A DNA stretch of 45,723 nt from Paenibacillus alba (GTDB lineage Bacteria; Bacillota; Bacilli; Paenibacillales; NBRC-103111), in NCBI RefSeq assembly GCF_013204855.1, contig NZ_JABMKZ010000051.1, positions 1 to 45,723 of the forward strand, read 5' to 3'. The position numbers were made by a program, and so were the translations under genes. Each line of letters begins with the position of its first letter. Positions within the stretch are counted from its first letter, which is position 1. The notes under the pieces were generated by a model. That model saw only the letters and a list, made by a program, of their open reading frames with translations. It had not been told where the DNA came from and searched no databases. Shown here one piece after another: positions 21,651-29,633 of the stretch.

Positions 21651-23138
21651 ATGACAAAACCATTCATCTACCCAGCAACCCTGCTTTGCGATTTCTATAA
21701 GGTGAGCCATAAGAATCAATACCCGAAAGGGACTGAGCTTGTATATTCAACTTGGACAGCGCGCACGAGTCGCTTGGAAGGAATTAATGAAGTTGTCGCT
21801 TTTGGCTTCCAATCGTTCATTAAGGAATATCTCATTCAATATTTCAATGATAACTTCTTTGCAAGACCCAAAACGGAAATCGCTGCTGAGTACAAAAGGG
21901 TGCTTCAATACGCGCTCGGTGCCCAGGATCCTGACGCTTCGCATATCGAAGAGCTGCATGATTTAGGATATTTGCCGATCAAGATTAAGGCCATTAAAGA
22001 AGGAAGCTTAGTGCCAATCAAAGTGCCTATGCTGACCATAGAAAATACGAAGCCGCAGTTTTTCTGGCTGACCAATTATCTAGAAACACTCATGTCCTGC
22101 CAGCTTTGGATGCCTGCAACGAGTGCTACGCTAGCTTTGGAATACCGCAAAATTCTTGAAGAATTTGCAGTGAAAACGAATGGCGATACCTCGGCTGTCC
22201 CTTTTCAAGGACATGATTTCTCGATGCGCGGCATGAGCTCACTTGAAGCTGCGAAAATCAGCGGTGCCGGGCATTTGCTCTCTTTTACAGGGACAGATAC
22301 GATTCCGGCGATTCTTTATCTGGAAGATTACTACCATGCTGATATTGAAAAAGAGCTAGTCGGCACTTCAATTCCGGCAACAGAGCACAGCGTGATGTGT
22401 GCGCATGGCACGGACGAAATGGCCTCATATCGATACCTGATCAAGGAAGTATACCCAAGCGGGTTCGTATCCATTGTGTCGGACACTTGGGATTTATGGA
22501 GCGTGCTGGATGTTGTGGTTCGCGGGTTAAAAGAAGATATCCTCAGCCGTGACGGCAGAGTCGTCATTCGTCCGGACAGCGGAGATCCTGTCAAAATCAT
22601 CTGCGGCGATGCAGAATCAACGAATGAATTTGAACGCAAAGGCGTCATTGAAATCCTGTGGGATATCTTCGGCGGCACAACGACAGAGAAGGGCTTCAAG
22701 CAGTTAGACAGCCATATTGGCGCTATTTATGGGGATGCAATTACGATTGCCCGCTGCCGGGAAATTTGTGAAAAGCTAGCGGCAAAGGGCTTCGCTTCGA
22801 CCAACATGGTTTACGGCATTGGCTCGTACACGTACCAATACAATACGCGGGATACGTTTGGTTTTGCGTTGAAGTCGACGTTTACTATCATTAATGGCGA
22901 AGAACGCAAGATTTTCAAAGATCCCAAAACCGACAGCGGCCACTTTAAAAAGTCGCAAACGGGGCTCGTGCTCGTCACGGAGAAGGACGGGAACATCAAT
23001 TACACAGATAATCTGAGTGTAGAGGAATATGCCAAGCGTGAAGCTGAAGATTTGCTTGAGGTTGTATATGAGGATGGAAAGCTCGTCCGTGATCAAGCTT
23101 TGGCGGAAATCAGACGGGAGCTTATGAGAAACCTCTAA
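21651..23138 (+). CDS. Nicotinamide phosphoribosyltransferase homologue (NadV/Namat-like)
   Basis: A 495-residue protein of the NAMPT family, full length. Key blocks: DFYKVSHKNQYP at the N-terminus, SFTGTDTIPA (Asp for the nicotinamide amide), SIPATEHSVMCAHG with the phospho-accepting His, VSIVSDTWDLW, VIRPDSGDPVKI, and NTRDTFGFALKST near the C-terminus. NAMPT joins nicotinamide to PRPP to give NMN. In the phage NARP1 pathway the homologue Namat instead joins nicotinamide to ADP-ribose pyrophosphate, giving NAD+ directly. AGGAGGCG gives a very strong ribosome site inside the end of the Prs-like gene. No NMN adenylyltransferase gene follows, though a housekeeping one may act. Confidence 0.9.
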   Translation: MTKPFIYPATLLCDFYKVSHKNQYPKGTELVYSTWTARTSRLEGINEVVAFGFQSFIKEYLIQYFNDNFFARPKTEIAAEYKRVLQYALGAQDPDASHIEELHDLGYLPIKIKAIKEGSLVPIKVPMLTIENTKPQFFWLTNYLETLMSCQLWMPATSATLALEYRKILEEFAVKTNGDTSAVPFQGHDFSMRGMSSLEAAKISGAGHLLSFTGTDTIPAILYLEDYYHADIEKELVGTSIPATEHSVMCAHGTDEMASYRYLIKEVYPSGFVSIVSDTWDLWSVLDVVVRGLKEDILSRDGRVVIRPDSGDPVKIICGDAESTNEFERKGVIEILWDIFGGTTTEKGFKQLDSHIGAIYGDAITIARCREICEKLAAKGFASTNMVYGIGSYTYQYNTRDTFGFALKSTFTIINGEERKIFKDPKTDSGHFKKSQTGLVLVTEKDGNINYTDNLSVEEYAKREAEDLLEVVYEDGKLVRDQALAEIRRELMRNL

Positions 23139-23164
23139 ATGACGGAGGGAGAAGGATAATTCGT

Positions 23165-23638
23165 ATGGAAAGATTTACATTTTTTTGGAGAACGGAATCG
23201 CCGTTTTCGCAGTGGCACCCCTGTCGCTTTGTCATCGCGGGTATCTCCTTTAATTGCGCAGAACAATACATGATGTACATGAAAGCGATAAGTTTTGAAG
23301 ACAATTTGATGGCAGATAAAATTCTGGCAAGAAGCTCACCGTCCGAACAAAAGCGATTGGGCAGAAGTGTCTCAAACTTTAAGGCAGATCAATGGCAGCG
23401 GGTATGTAAACAGATTGTTTATGACGCTAACTATGCCAAATTTACGCAAAATCCTGAACTCAAGGATCACTTGCTCGCAACAAGCGGTACAACAATTGTT
23501 GAAGCAAGTCCTGATGATAGAATCTGGGGAATCGGATTAGCGGAGGATCATCCCCATGCCAAAAATCGCAGTAAGTGGCGGGGCACCAATTGGCTTGGTG
23601 AAATTTTGACCCAGCTTCGAGAGGATCTTAGCAAGTAA
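23165..23638 (+). CDS. NADAR family protein (YbiA-like N-glycosidase)
   Basis: A 157-residue NADAR domain protein. The signatures are FFWRTESPFSQWHP (FW..xSPFSNw), FNCAEQYMMYMKA (xxxxEQYMMxxKA), and WGIGLAEDHP followed by NWLGEIL (WGxGl and NxLG). The full domain length is present with nothing added. YbiA of E. coli acts on riboflavin-pathway intermediates, and other NADAR proteins release ADP-ribose from ADP-ribosylated guanine in DNA. Its position after the NAMPT homologue and before an ADP-ribosylglycohydrolase fits the second activity. It starts 26 bases after the NAMPT stop with GGAGGGAG upstream. Confidence 0.9.
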   Translation: MERFTFFWRTESPFSQWHPCRFVIAGISFNCAEQYMMYMKAISFEDNLMADKILARSSPSEQKRLGRSVSNFKADQWQRVCKQIVYDANYAKFTQNPELKDHLLATSGTTIVEASPDDRIWGIGLAEDHPHAKNRSKWRGTNWLGEILTQLREDLSK

Positions 23639-23666
23639 ATAGCAGGAAGGGAAAGGAGTTATTTTC

Positions 23667-24596
23667 ATGAAAAATCAAGTGCTAGCTGGACTTCTCGGAC
23701 TTAGCGTAGGCGATGCCTTAGGCGTGCCTGTTGAATTTAAGCCTAGAACGTATCTGCAGGAAAATCCGGTTAGAGATATGATTGGTTATGGAACTCATCA
23801 TCAGCCAGCGGGTACATGGTCAGACGATAGCTCCTTAACCTTTTGTTTAGCAGAAAGTTTATGCAGCGGGTATGATATTTATGATATCGGCAATAAGTGC
23901 GTCCAGTGGTATCACAAAGGGTATTGGACTCCACATGGCAAGGTTTTCGATATTGGAAATACAACCGCATTGGCGTTAGATACTTTGTGTTATGAGCTTA
24001 TTCGTCCCGATTTGGCGGGACTGACAGGGACGCGCAGCAATGGGAATGGCTCGTTGATGAGAATTCTGCCGCTTGCCTATGTGCTGAAAAACGCAGCCTT
24101 CGAAGAGAAGGTGCCGATGATCACGGCCGTTTCCTCGATTACACATCGGCATATGCGGTCAATCCTAGCTTGCGTTATCTATGTGGAGCTTGCGTGCCAG
24201 CTTTTGAATGGATTTACGCTTCGCGAAAGCTATGCGCAAATGCAAAACACGGTCAAAGCGTATTACCAGGATGAGCCAGAATTAGCTCACTTCAAGGCTG
24301 TTCTGGATGCAAATATCGCGGACAAAAGCGAAGATGAGATTCACTCTTCCGGCTATGTGGTTCATACTCTCGAAGCAAGCTTATGGTGTCTGTTCAATAG
24401 CGGGACGTATGAAGAAGCGGTCTTAAAAGCGGTGAATCTAGGCGAGGATACCGATACGACGGGTGCTGTAGCAGGTGGGTTAGCAGGTCTTCTATATGGT
24501 ATTTCTTCTATCCCAGAAACTTGGATAAACGCATTAGCAGGCAAAGATCGAATTGTTGATTTGGCGGATAGATTTACGCAGAAATTGTTGTCATGA
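23667..24596 (+). CDS. ADP-ribosylglycohydrolase (DraG/ARH family)
   Basis: A 309-residue enzyme. The two dinuclear-metal blocks are intact: LSVGDALGVPVEF with AGTWSDDSSLTFCLAE near the N-terminus and NLGEDTDTTGAVAGGLAGLLYG near the C-terminus; RSNGNGSLMRILPLA and SSITHRHMRSI are also typical. The family cleaves ADP-ribose from protein arginine (DraG, ARH1) or other acceptors. It is the last gene of the operon, 28 bases after the NADAR gene, with GGGAAAGGAG upstream. Together with NADAR it would free ADP-ribose that the two preceding transferase-type enzymes could reuse. Confidence 0.92.
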   Translation: MKNQVLAGLLGLSVGDALGVPVEFKPRTYLQENPVRDMIGYGTHHQPAGTWSDDSSLTFCLAESLCSGYDIYDIGNKCVQWYHKGYWTPHGKVFDIGNTTALALDTLCYELIRPDLAGLTGTRSNGNGSLMRILPLAYVLKNAAFEEKVPMITAVSSITHRHMRSILACVIYVELACQLLNGFTLRESYAQMQNTVKAYYQDEPELAHFKAVLDANIADKSEDEIHSSGYVVHTLEASLWCLFNSGTYEEAVLKAVNLGEDTDTTGAVAGGLAGLLYGISSIPETWINALAGKDRIVDLADRFTQKLLS

Positions 24597-24649
24597 TGCC
24601 ATTGTGATAGGCACAAATGCGAGCTGTTGGAATTCGGCTGACTTGAAAG

Positions 24650-24828
24650 GGAACAGGAGTACGCTATTTTGGGGAAAAGGCGATTATTTCTGCTCAAGCG
24701 GAAATAGGGGACGCTATTTCGACGTTTGCAGCTTCAAACCACGCCTGTTTCAACAAATAGCGGATCTCAGTTCCGTTTGATTCAGATTTAAGCTGAAAAT
24801 CATGAAATAGCGTACTGTAGTTCCGCTT
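24650..24828. repeat. Four copies of a CGCTATTT intergenic repeat, two inverted
   Basis: Related units with core GGAA-N7-10-CGCTATTT occur at 24650-24669 and 24700-24719 on the plus strand, and at 24752-24774 and 24805-24825 on the minus strand (GGAACTACAGTACGCTATTT). The 2+2 inverted layout can fold into a large stem. The 638-bp gap 24597-25234 holds no intact gene: these repeats, a hairpin, a receptor-gene remnant and TetR promoter sites fill it. Confidence 0.65.
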
Positions 24829-24857
24829 GCCTCATAGTGCATGCTAAGAATTTCAAT

Positions 24858-24898
24858 AAATCCCCCAAACCGCCAGCCAGAAGCGGGTTGGGGGATTT
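24858..24898. terminator. Strong hairpin, probably a former receptor-gene terminator
   Basis: Stem AATCCCCCAAACCGC/GCGGGTTGGGGGATT, one bulge, with weak T-tracts on both sides. On the minus strand it lies just after the stop of the chemotaxis-receptor remnant. Confidence 0.65.
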
Positions 24899-24923
24899 GT
24901 AGTTATTTGCGAAGTTACCGTTC

Positions 24924-25016
24924 CTATAGCTGGGCAGAAGCCTTTGTCAACTGCTGAGCACCTTGCTCAGACTGTGCAATTTCATCGGAAACCTGCTGCA
25001 TTCCGCCTTGCACATC
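24924..25016 (-). pseudogene. C-terminal remnant of a methyl-accepting chemotaxis protein
   Basis: Thirty codons on the reverse strand, ending in TAG at 24924-24926, encode the tail of an MCP signalling domain: GGMQQVSDEIAQSEQGAQQL then TKASAQL. The heptad-like helix and Q/A/S-rich pattern are typical of the last methylation helix. Sequence before residue 1 is no longer MCP-like and the frame closes within a few codons, so the rest of the gene was deleted. Confidence 0.65.
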
Positions 25017-25052
25017 CAATCCACTTCACCAATATGTTACTTTTCGTAATTG

Positions 25053-25156
25053 TGACCTTTGGTCATAAATTAATTTTTAGAAAAAATAAAAGTTTTAGTC
25101 CATTAATTGATCTTAATTTTACTTATATGAGATTCATATATGACTTGCGGTCATAT
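25053..25156. promoter_or_regulatory. Two candidate TetR operators
   Basis: Perfect inverted repeats TGACC-TTT-GGTCA (25053-25065) and ATATGAC-N5-GTCATAT (25138-25156) share the core TGAC/GTCA. The second lies just ahead of the -35 box of the TetR gene. Both are natural sites for autoregulation, and the first may serve a now-lost divergent gene. Confidence 0.6.
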
Positions 25157-25162
25157 TGTAGA

Positions 25163-25191
25163 TTGAACTAATGCAGCGTTTGCTCTATACT
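25163..25191 (+). promoter_or_regulatory. Promoter of the TetR gene
   Basis: TTGAAC (25163-25168), 17 bases, then TATACT (25186-25191). It is a good sigma-A promoter, 43 bases before the start codon. Confidence 0.65.
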
Positions 25192-25234
25192 TGATCATAT
25201 ACATGACACAGTCTTGGTTAATGGAGATGAGCTT

Positions 25235-25813
25235 ATGAACCGAGAAGAGAAAAAGATTGCTACACGCAAGAAAATACTGGACTCAGCGCTGGAGCTTTTC
25301 GCAGAGCATGGCTATGAAACGACAACCGTTCATATGATTACAGAACGCGCGGGTGTAGCCAAAGGAACCTTTTTCAACTATTTCGACTGCAAAGAGGATG
25401 TTTTCTGTGATCTGCAGACGTTCCGAGCGACGCTGGAATTTGAGAAGTTGAAGGATATACGTGGACCGATCCTCCCTCATGTTCGTGAGTTTCTAATGGA
25501 ATTTGTCCGTTTTGGCCCTAATAGCAGACAGCTTGTTCGTGCAGTGCTTCTGAGTGATCTGAGCAATGAGAAATCGCTGTCCAATCAACGGAAGATGCTG
25601 GAAGAGCTGAAAGAAATGCTGATTCCTCTTATCGTGGAAGCGCAGAATCGGGGAGAATTCACGTCAGCGATACCTGCCGATATGATTGCTGATCAAGCCA
25701 TTCAGACTTACATGGGGGTATCCTTCACTTGGGGAATGGGGATGGGCGATGATAAGCTGATTACGCAGATGGTTGCTAGCTTTGAGTTGTTTTTCCGCGG
25801 CCTGCAGCCCTGA
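25235..25813 (+). CDS. TetR family transcriptional regulator
   Basis: A 192-residue regulator. The N-terminal helix-turn-helix is clear (KKIATRKKILDSALELFAEH, then TTVHMITERAGVAKGTFFNYF, about residues 5-50). The C-terminal ligand domain (about 60-190) is all helical and not assigned to a subgroup. The ATG at 25235 follows GGAG at 8 bases, better than an in-frame TTG at 25214. No target gene is adjacent: the divergent side holds only repeats and a receptor-gene remnant, and the convergent side faces the YesN-type regulator. It probably controls itself through the inverted repeats at 25053-25156 and genes elsewhere. Confidence 0.88.
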   Translation: MNREEKKIATRKKILDSALELFAEHGYETTTVHMITERAGVAKGTFFNYFDCKEDVFCDLQTFRATLEFEKLKDIRGPILPHVREFLMEFVRFGPNSRQLVRAVLLSDLSNEKSLSNQRKMLEELKEMLIPLIVEAQNRGEFTSAIPADMIADQAIQTYMGVSFTWGMGMGDDKLITQMVASFELFFRGLQP

Positions 25814-25846
25814 TCCCTAACCTATTAGAGCTGGTTGACAACAAAC

Positions 25847-25883
25847 AAAAGGACGAAGCCGCTTAAGGCTTCTGTCCTTTTTG
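25847..25883. terminator. Bidirectional terminator between TetR and YesN-type genes
   Basis: Stem AAAAGGACGAAGCC/GGCTTCTGTCCTTTT with A residues before and T residues after, lying between the ends of the two converging genes and reaching to within three bases of the second. Confidence 0.85.
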
Positions 25884-25885
25884 CT

Positions 25886-27526
25886 TTACAACTTGGGCTC
25901 GAGCGCCTCTTTCTTATACTGAGAAGGGGAAAGTCCTGTCCATTTCTTAAATGTTCTTGTGAAATGGGCCTCGTCGAAGTAGCCGACTTCCCGGGCGATC
26001 GTCTGGATTTTGTGGGCGCCGGATTGCAGCAGCGCCTTGGCCCGCTCAATGCGGTATTGATGGATGTAATCCAGAAAGTTAATACCTAGTTCCTGCTTGA
26101 AGAGTGTCGATAAGTACGTGCTGGACACGAACAATTCTTTGGCCACGCCTGCCAAGGACAAGGCCGTAGAGTTATAGTGCTCAGCGATCAGTTCCACAGC
26201 CTGCTGGACTTTGCGGCGAGGCGTTTTATGAGGATTTCGCAGCTCAACCAATTGCTGGATTGATTTGTATACAAGGCCTGATAATTCCTCGAATGTTTCC
26301 ACACGGTGAACTTGATCTGCCATTGCAACTAGACTATCCGACCAGCCTGGCGCGGCTAACTCCTGTTCTTTGCCAAGCTGCATCAGCCGGGCTATTAAGG
26401 AAATCGTCTGCAGGTTGATTTCCATCCGAGAATGGGCGTGCTCTGCATGGAAATAATCGAGCCACTGCTCCGTAAGATTCAAGGCCTCTGCGTATAGACC
26501 GGAACGAAGGTGGTCGATGATCATCGGCTCCAGCCGAAGCCGCTCCGTCTCTGTTTGGGCAGGGAGCGGGCCTAGCAGTAAGGTTTCTGATTCGGTATAG
26601 AAGTAGATTCCTCCCAAACCGCGGTAAAACCGCAGCTCAAGCGCAGAATTGGCTTCGATGTAAGCCTCGGCAAGGCTGTCGATGCTCGCTTTGGAGCTGC
26701 TGATTCCGATGCTCACGGTAATCTTTAAATACTTTTCAAGATTGCGCTGAAGCTGGGACAAGCCCGTCATGATTTTATCCCTCAAGAGATTCAGAGTCCC
26801 GCTGCATATAGCTATAATTCCGTCTTGATCCTTGATGACCTCAACAGGCTGCCGGATGCTTTGCTCGAGCGTTTCCTGTACGATATTCGTCGTCGCGAAT
26901 TGAATTAATTGCAGGTCAGTGCGGCTGTAGTTAAGCTCATTCAGCGGCTTGCCATCGGGGTGGATGATGATGACAAGGGTGTGCTCAGCAGAAATGGAGA
27001 TCTCCAGCTTGCGCAGTTGCTCGCTGCGATTTTCGTTTTTGCGTTTGGGGTGGTGAAGCCACTCCAGCAAGGTCTGGGATTTGACGATCGGTATGTTCTC
27101 CTTCAATTGATATTGAAGCCCGTTCCAATCATGCTGGTGTTTTCTTTTGTCTAATGTTTTCATAACGACTTGCTCAAATACGGAAGCGATTTCCCTCGGA
27201 GGGCATGGCTTGATGATATAATCCAGCGCACCCAGACGCAGCGCACGCTGCGCGTACTCGAAATCGCTATAGCCGGTAAGCAGCACAGAAGGAATATCCA
27301 TTTGTTTATTATTAATTTCTGTGAGAAGCTGCAAGCCGTCCATAATCGGCATCCGAATATCGGAGAGCAGCAGATCAACACCGCCGGAATTAATAATGTC
27401 CATGGCATCCAGGCCATTGCTCGCTTGTCCGCATACCCGAATACCGAGAGATCGCCAATCGATCATGGTATACAAGCCTTCGCGTGTCGTCAATTCGTCT
27501 TCAACAATCAGCAGATTCAGCAGCAT
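25886..27526 (-). CDS. Response regulator, YesN/AraC type, operon 2
   Basis: A 546-residue regulator. The receiver (about residues 1-125) has Glu9-Asp10, phospho-acceptor Asp56 in LLLSDIRMPIMDG, Thr in LLTGYSDF and Lys in IIKPCP. The middle region is of the YesN type, and the C-terminal AraC domain (about 445-540) shows LSLAGVAKELFVSSTYLSTL and IQTIAREVGYFDEAHFTRTF. The ATG at 27526 follows AGAGG at 5 bases; a GTG two codons upstream overlaps the kinase stop. Its kinase gene is directly upstream and ends at 27529, so the two are coupled. Likely targets are the tandem half-sites at 29424-29556 and ABC operon 2. Confidence 0.93.
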   Translation of the reverse strand: MLLNLLIVEDELTTREGLYTMIDWRSLGIRVCGQASNGLDAMDIINSGGVDLLLSDIRMPIMDGLQLLTEINNKQMDIPSVLLTGYSDFEYAQRALRLGALDYIIKPCPPREIASVFEQVVMKTLDKRKHQHDWNGLQYQLKENIPIVKSQTLLEWLHHPKRKNENRSEQLRKLEISISAEHTLVIIIHPDGKPLNELNYSRTDLQLIQFATTNIVQETLEQSIRQPVEVIKDQDGIIAICSGTLNLLRDKIMTGLSQLQRNLEKYLKITVSIGISSSKASIDSLAEAYIEANSALELRFYRGLGGIYFYTESETLLLGPLPAQTETERLRLEPMIIDHLRSGLYAEALNLTEQWLDYFHAEHAHSRMEINLQTISLIARLMQLGKEQELAAPGWSDSLVAMADQVHRVETFEELSGLVYKSIQQLVELRNPHKTPRRKVQQAVELIAEHYNSTALSLAGVAKELFVSSTYLSTLFKQELGINFLDYIHQYRIERAKALLQSGAHKIQTIAREVGYFDEAHFTRTFKKWTGLSPSQYKKEALEPKL

Positions 27527-27528
27527 TC

Positions 27529-29334
27529 TCACCTCTTCGAATGGGGTAGGAGCAATCGAACCCTCGTCCCGAAATTTTCCACGCTGTCCATATCCATTAA
27601 GGCCTCAACTCCATAAAACAGTCGGATTCGATTCCTGATATTTAGAAGTGCAAAACTTTCATTTTGACTCGTTTGATAAGGAAGATCGACAAAAGCCTGC
27701 TCTTGAATGGCCCTTAGTTTGCTTTCAGGCATGCCCACACCATTATCCGTGATCTCAATCTGAATCATACCAGGGTGATCTTCGGAAGGAGCGACGGTGA
27801 CTTGAATAAAGCCACTGTCATCCGTCAGGGGTTCTAACCCATGAACGATGGCATTTTCGATTAAAGGCTGAATTAATAGCTTAGGTATTTTAAAAGTGGC
27901 TAACTCGGGATGAAGTTCCATTTCGTAGGATAGCTTTTCTCTGTAACGCATTTTTTGCAAAAATAAGTAATGCTCCGCGAGCTTCATCTCTTCTTTCAGC
28001 TCAATATGGTCTCTGCCTTGACTGAGACTGATCTGGAAAATACCAGAGAGTGAATAAATCATCTCCGCAACAGTGTGCTCCCCATTTTTCTGCGCAGTCC
28101 AAGCAATCGTATTCAGTGTGTTATAGAGGAAATGCGGATTAATTTGCGATTGCAGCACTTTAAGCTCTGCTTGCCGCTGTTTAATTTCGAAGGTGTACAC
28201 ATCGTCAATCAATTGGGTGATTCTGCGAACCATAATATTGTAACCAGTGCCGAGCTGTCCGATCTCATCTTTTCCTTGAATGCTCACCTGTTGGGAGAAA
28301 TCGCCTTTTTGAAACTTTTTCATTGAGGCTAAAATGGTTTTCATCGGCTTCGTAATAACGGCAGCTGCGGACCAAGAGACGATAAGACTTAGAAGGAAGG
28401 TCAGGCACAGGATCAAGGCAGTGATCCACTTAATGCGGTTCAGCTGGGAGAGCAAGTCCTCACGGGGCTGCAGCACCAATACGTGCCAACCGGTCAAGGA
28501 GGATTGCGAATGAGAGAACACCCAGTCTGGTTTCTCAATGGCCGGGTTGATGAGATCAGGCTGATCAATGGGCTTCGTAAAGTAAGGGAGTTCTCCGATG
28601 GACTTGCCAACCCAAAAGCCGTTTGTATCCGAAAGGATATGTCCATCTGAATTCATGACGATAATAGTGGTCTTGTCATTGGGAGTCGAATAGGAGCGGC
28701 GGATATCCTTCTCATCGATGCCCAGAATCAGCACGCCTTCCGGCTTTAGGGTTAGATCATTTTTGAGAATTTTCGTGAGCAGCAGCTTGTTTTTCGTATC
28801 TCCATAGAAGATGCTTTTGCTGTGATTGGGTACCTCGATACTCCATTCATCAATTTTTTTCCGTGTAAGAAAACCGTCATAGTCAAATTTATCGCGATAT
28901 TCCTCAAAAGGTATGGCTGATGACAATCCTTTATTATTGAACTGAATCGGTTCAAAGCGCGGTGAATAGATGGTCAGGAATTGAAAATAAGGACGCGTGA
29001 CCATCAGCCGATTGATCATAAGAATAGAATCATTGTTGATGTAGCTGCCGCTTGCCGAATCCGACTTCAGCATGACTTGAATCTCAGGGGTTAAATATAA
29101 ATAATCGGATATATCCAAGGCGTCCTGAGCGATGTAGTCGAGATGATCAATGGCCTGCCTGGCTGAACTAACTTGTTCCACACTCATTTTGGAAACGATT
29201 TCATTTGAGGCTATGCGATAGGAATATACGCCTGTGATGGCAATGGTAGCCAGAAGCAGCGGAGCGAACCAGAGAAGGAGCTTCCGTTGAATCGGTAAAT
29301 CTAGATACCACTTGGGTGACAAATAGGATCTCAT
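27529..29334 (-). CDS. Sensor histidine kinase, YesM type, operon 2
   Basis: A 601-residue membrane kinase. One transmembrane segment lies near residues 20-40 (LLLWFAPLLLATIAITGVYS), an extracellular sensor region of dCache size runs to about 290, and a second segment follows (WITALILCLTFLLSLIVSW). Then come a HAMP domain (TKPMKTILASMKKFQKGDFS), the His_kinase domain (PF06580) with SQINPHFLYNTLNTIAW, and a HATPase domain with LIQPLIENAIVHGL and ITDNGVGMPE. GAAGG lies 7 bases before the ATG at 29334; earlier in-frame starts have no site. It should sense an extracellular carbohydrate and phosphorylate the coupled regulator. Confidence 0.92.
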   Translation of the reverse strand: MRSYLSPKWYLDLPIQRKLLLWFAPLLLATIAITGVYSYRIASNEIVSKMSVEQVSSARQAIDHLDYIAQDALDISDYLYLTPEIQVMLKSDSASGSYINNDSILMINRLMVTRPYFQFLTIYSPRFEPIQFNNKGLSSAIPFEEYRDKFDYDGFLTRKKIDEWSIEVPNHSKSIFYGDTKNKLLLTKILKNDLTLKPEGVLILGIDEKDIRRSYSTPNDKTTIIVMNSDGHILSDTNGFWVGKSIGELPYFTKPIDQPDLINPAIEKPDWVFSHSQSSLTGWHVLVLQPREDLLSQLNRIKWITALILCLTFLLSLIVSWSAAAVITKPMKTILASMKKFQKGDFSQQVSIQGKDEIGQLGTGYNIMVRRITQLIDDVYTFEIKQRQAELKVLQSQINPHFLYNTLNTIAWTAQKNGEHTVAEMIYSLSGIFQISLSQGRDHIELKEEMKLAEHYLFLQKMRYREKLSYEMELHPELATFKIPKLLIQPLIENAIVHGLEPLTDDSGFIQVTVAPSEDHPGMIQIEITDNGVGMPESKLRAIQEQAFVDLPYQTSQNESFALLNIRNRIRLFYGVEALMDMDSVENFGTRVRLLLPHSKR

Positions 29335-29423
29335 TAGTGTACCTTCTCTGCGGCGGGATAATTTCATCATAAGAAAGAAGTCCCTGGCAAGCAACAAGAA
29401 AAATAACGCTCAGCAGCCTAATG

Positions 29424-29556
29424 TGAAAACTGTACAACAAAATCACAAAAACGTACAAAAATGCAGCTCAAAGAAGTACTTGTTTCCAAAGATCGGGTAG
29501 TGAAGCAGAAAGCATAACCTGAAAAATGTACAACATTACCTGAAAAACCGAGCCTA
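29424..29556. promoter_or_regulatory. Four tandem half-sites in the kinase / ABC operon 2 promoter region
   Basis: Half-sites start at 29424 (TGAAAACTGTACAACA), 29445 (ACAAAAACGTACAAAA), 29520 (TGAAAAATGTACAACA) and 29541 (TGAAAAACC...). They form two pairs, each with a 21-bp step, 96 bp apart. AraC-type proteins bind such direct repeats on one helix face. The second pair ends against the -35 region of a TACAAT -10 box at 29578-29583, the arrangement of an activator site; the first pair lies on the kinase-gene side and may serve autoregulation. Confidence 0.65.
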
Positions 29557-29633
29557 ACAATTTCCCTTCCGCTCACCTACAATGAGTTCATGGAAGAGCA
29601 GATGACCAATTTAGAATGAAGAAGGTGGATACG

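Noticed and set aside
19645..24596. A prophage origin for the NAD operon
   Set aside because: No integrase, structural, replication or lysis genes, and no attachment-site duplication, are visible on either side; only the similarity of gene content to a phage pathway points that way.
23165..24596. A DarT/DarG-type toxin-antitoxin pair
   Set aside because: No ART-fold toxin gene is adjacent; both proteins are of hydrolase type.
24553..25171. Two 75-codon forward frames after the ADP-ribosylglycohydrolase gene
   Set aside because: They cover the CGCTATTT repeats and the antisense side of the receptor relic; no ribosome site and no protein-like pattern.
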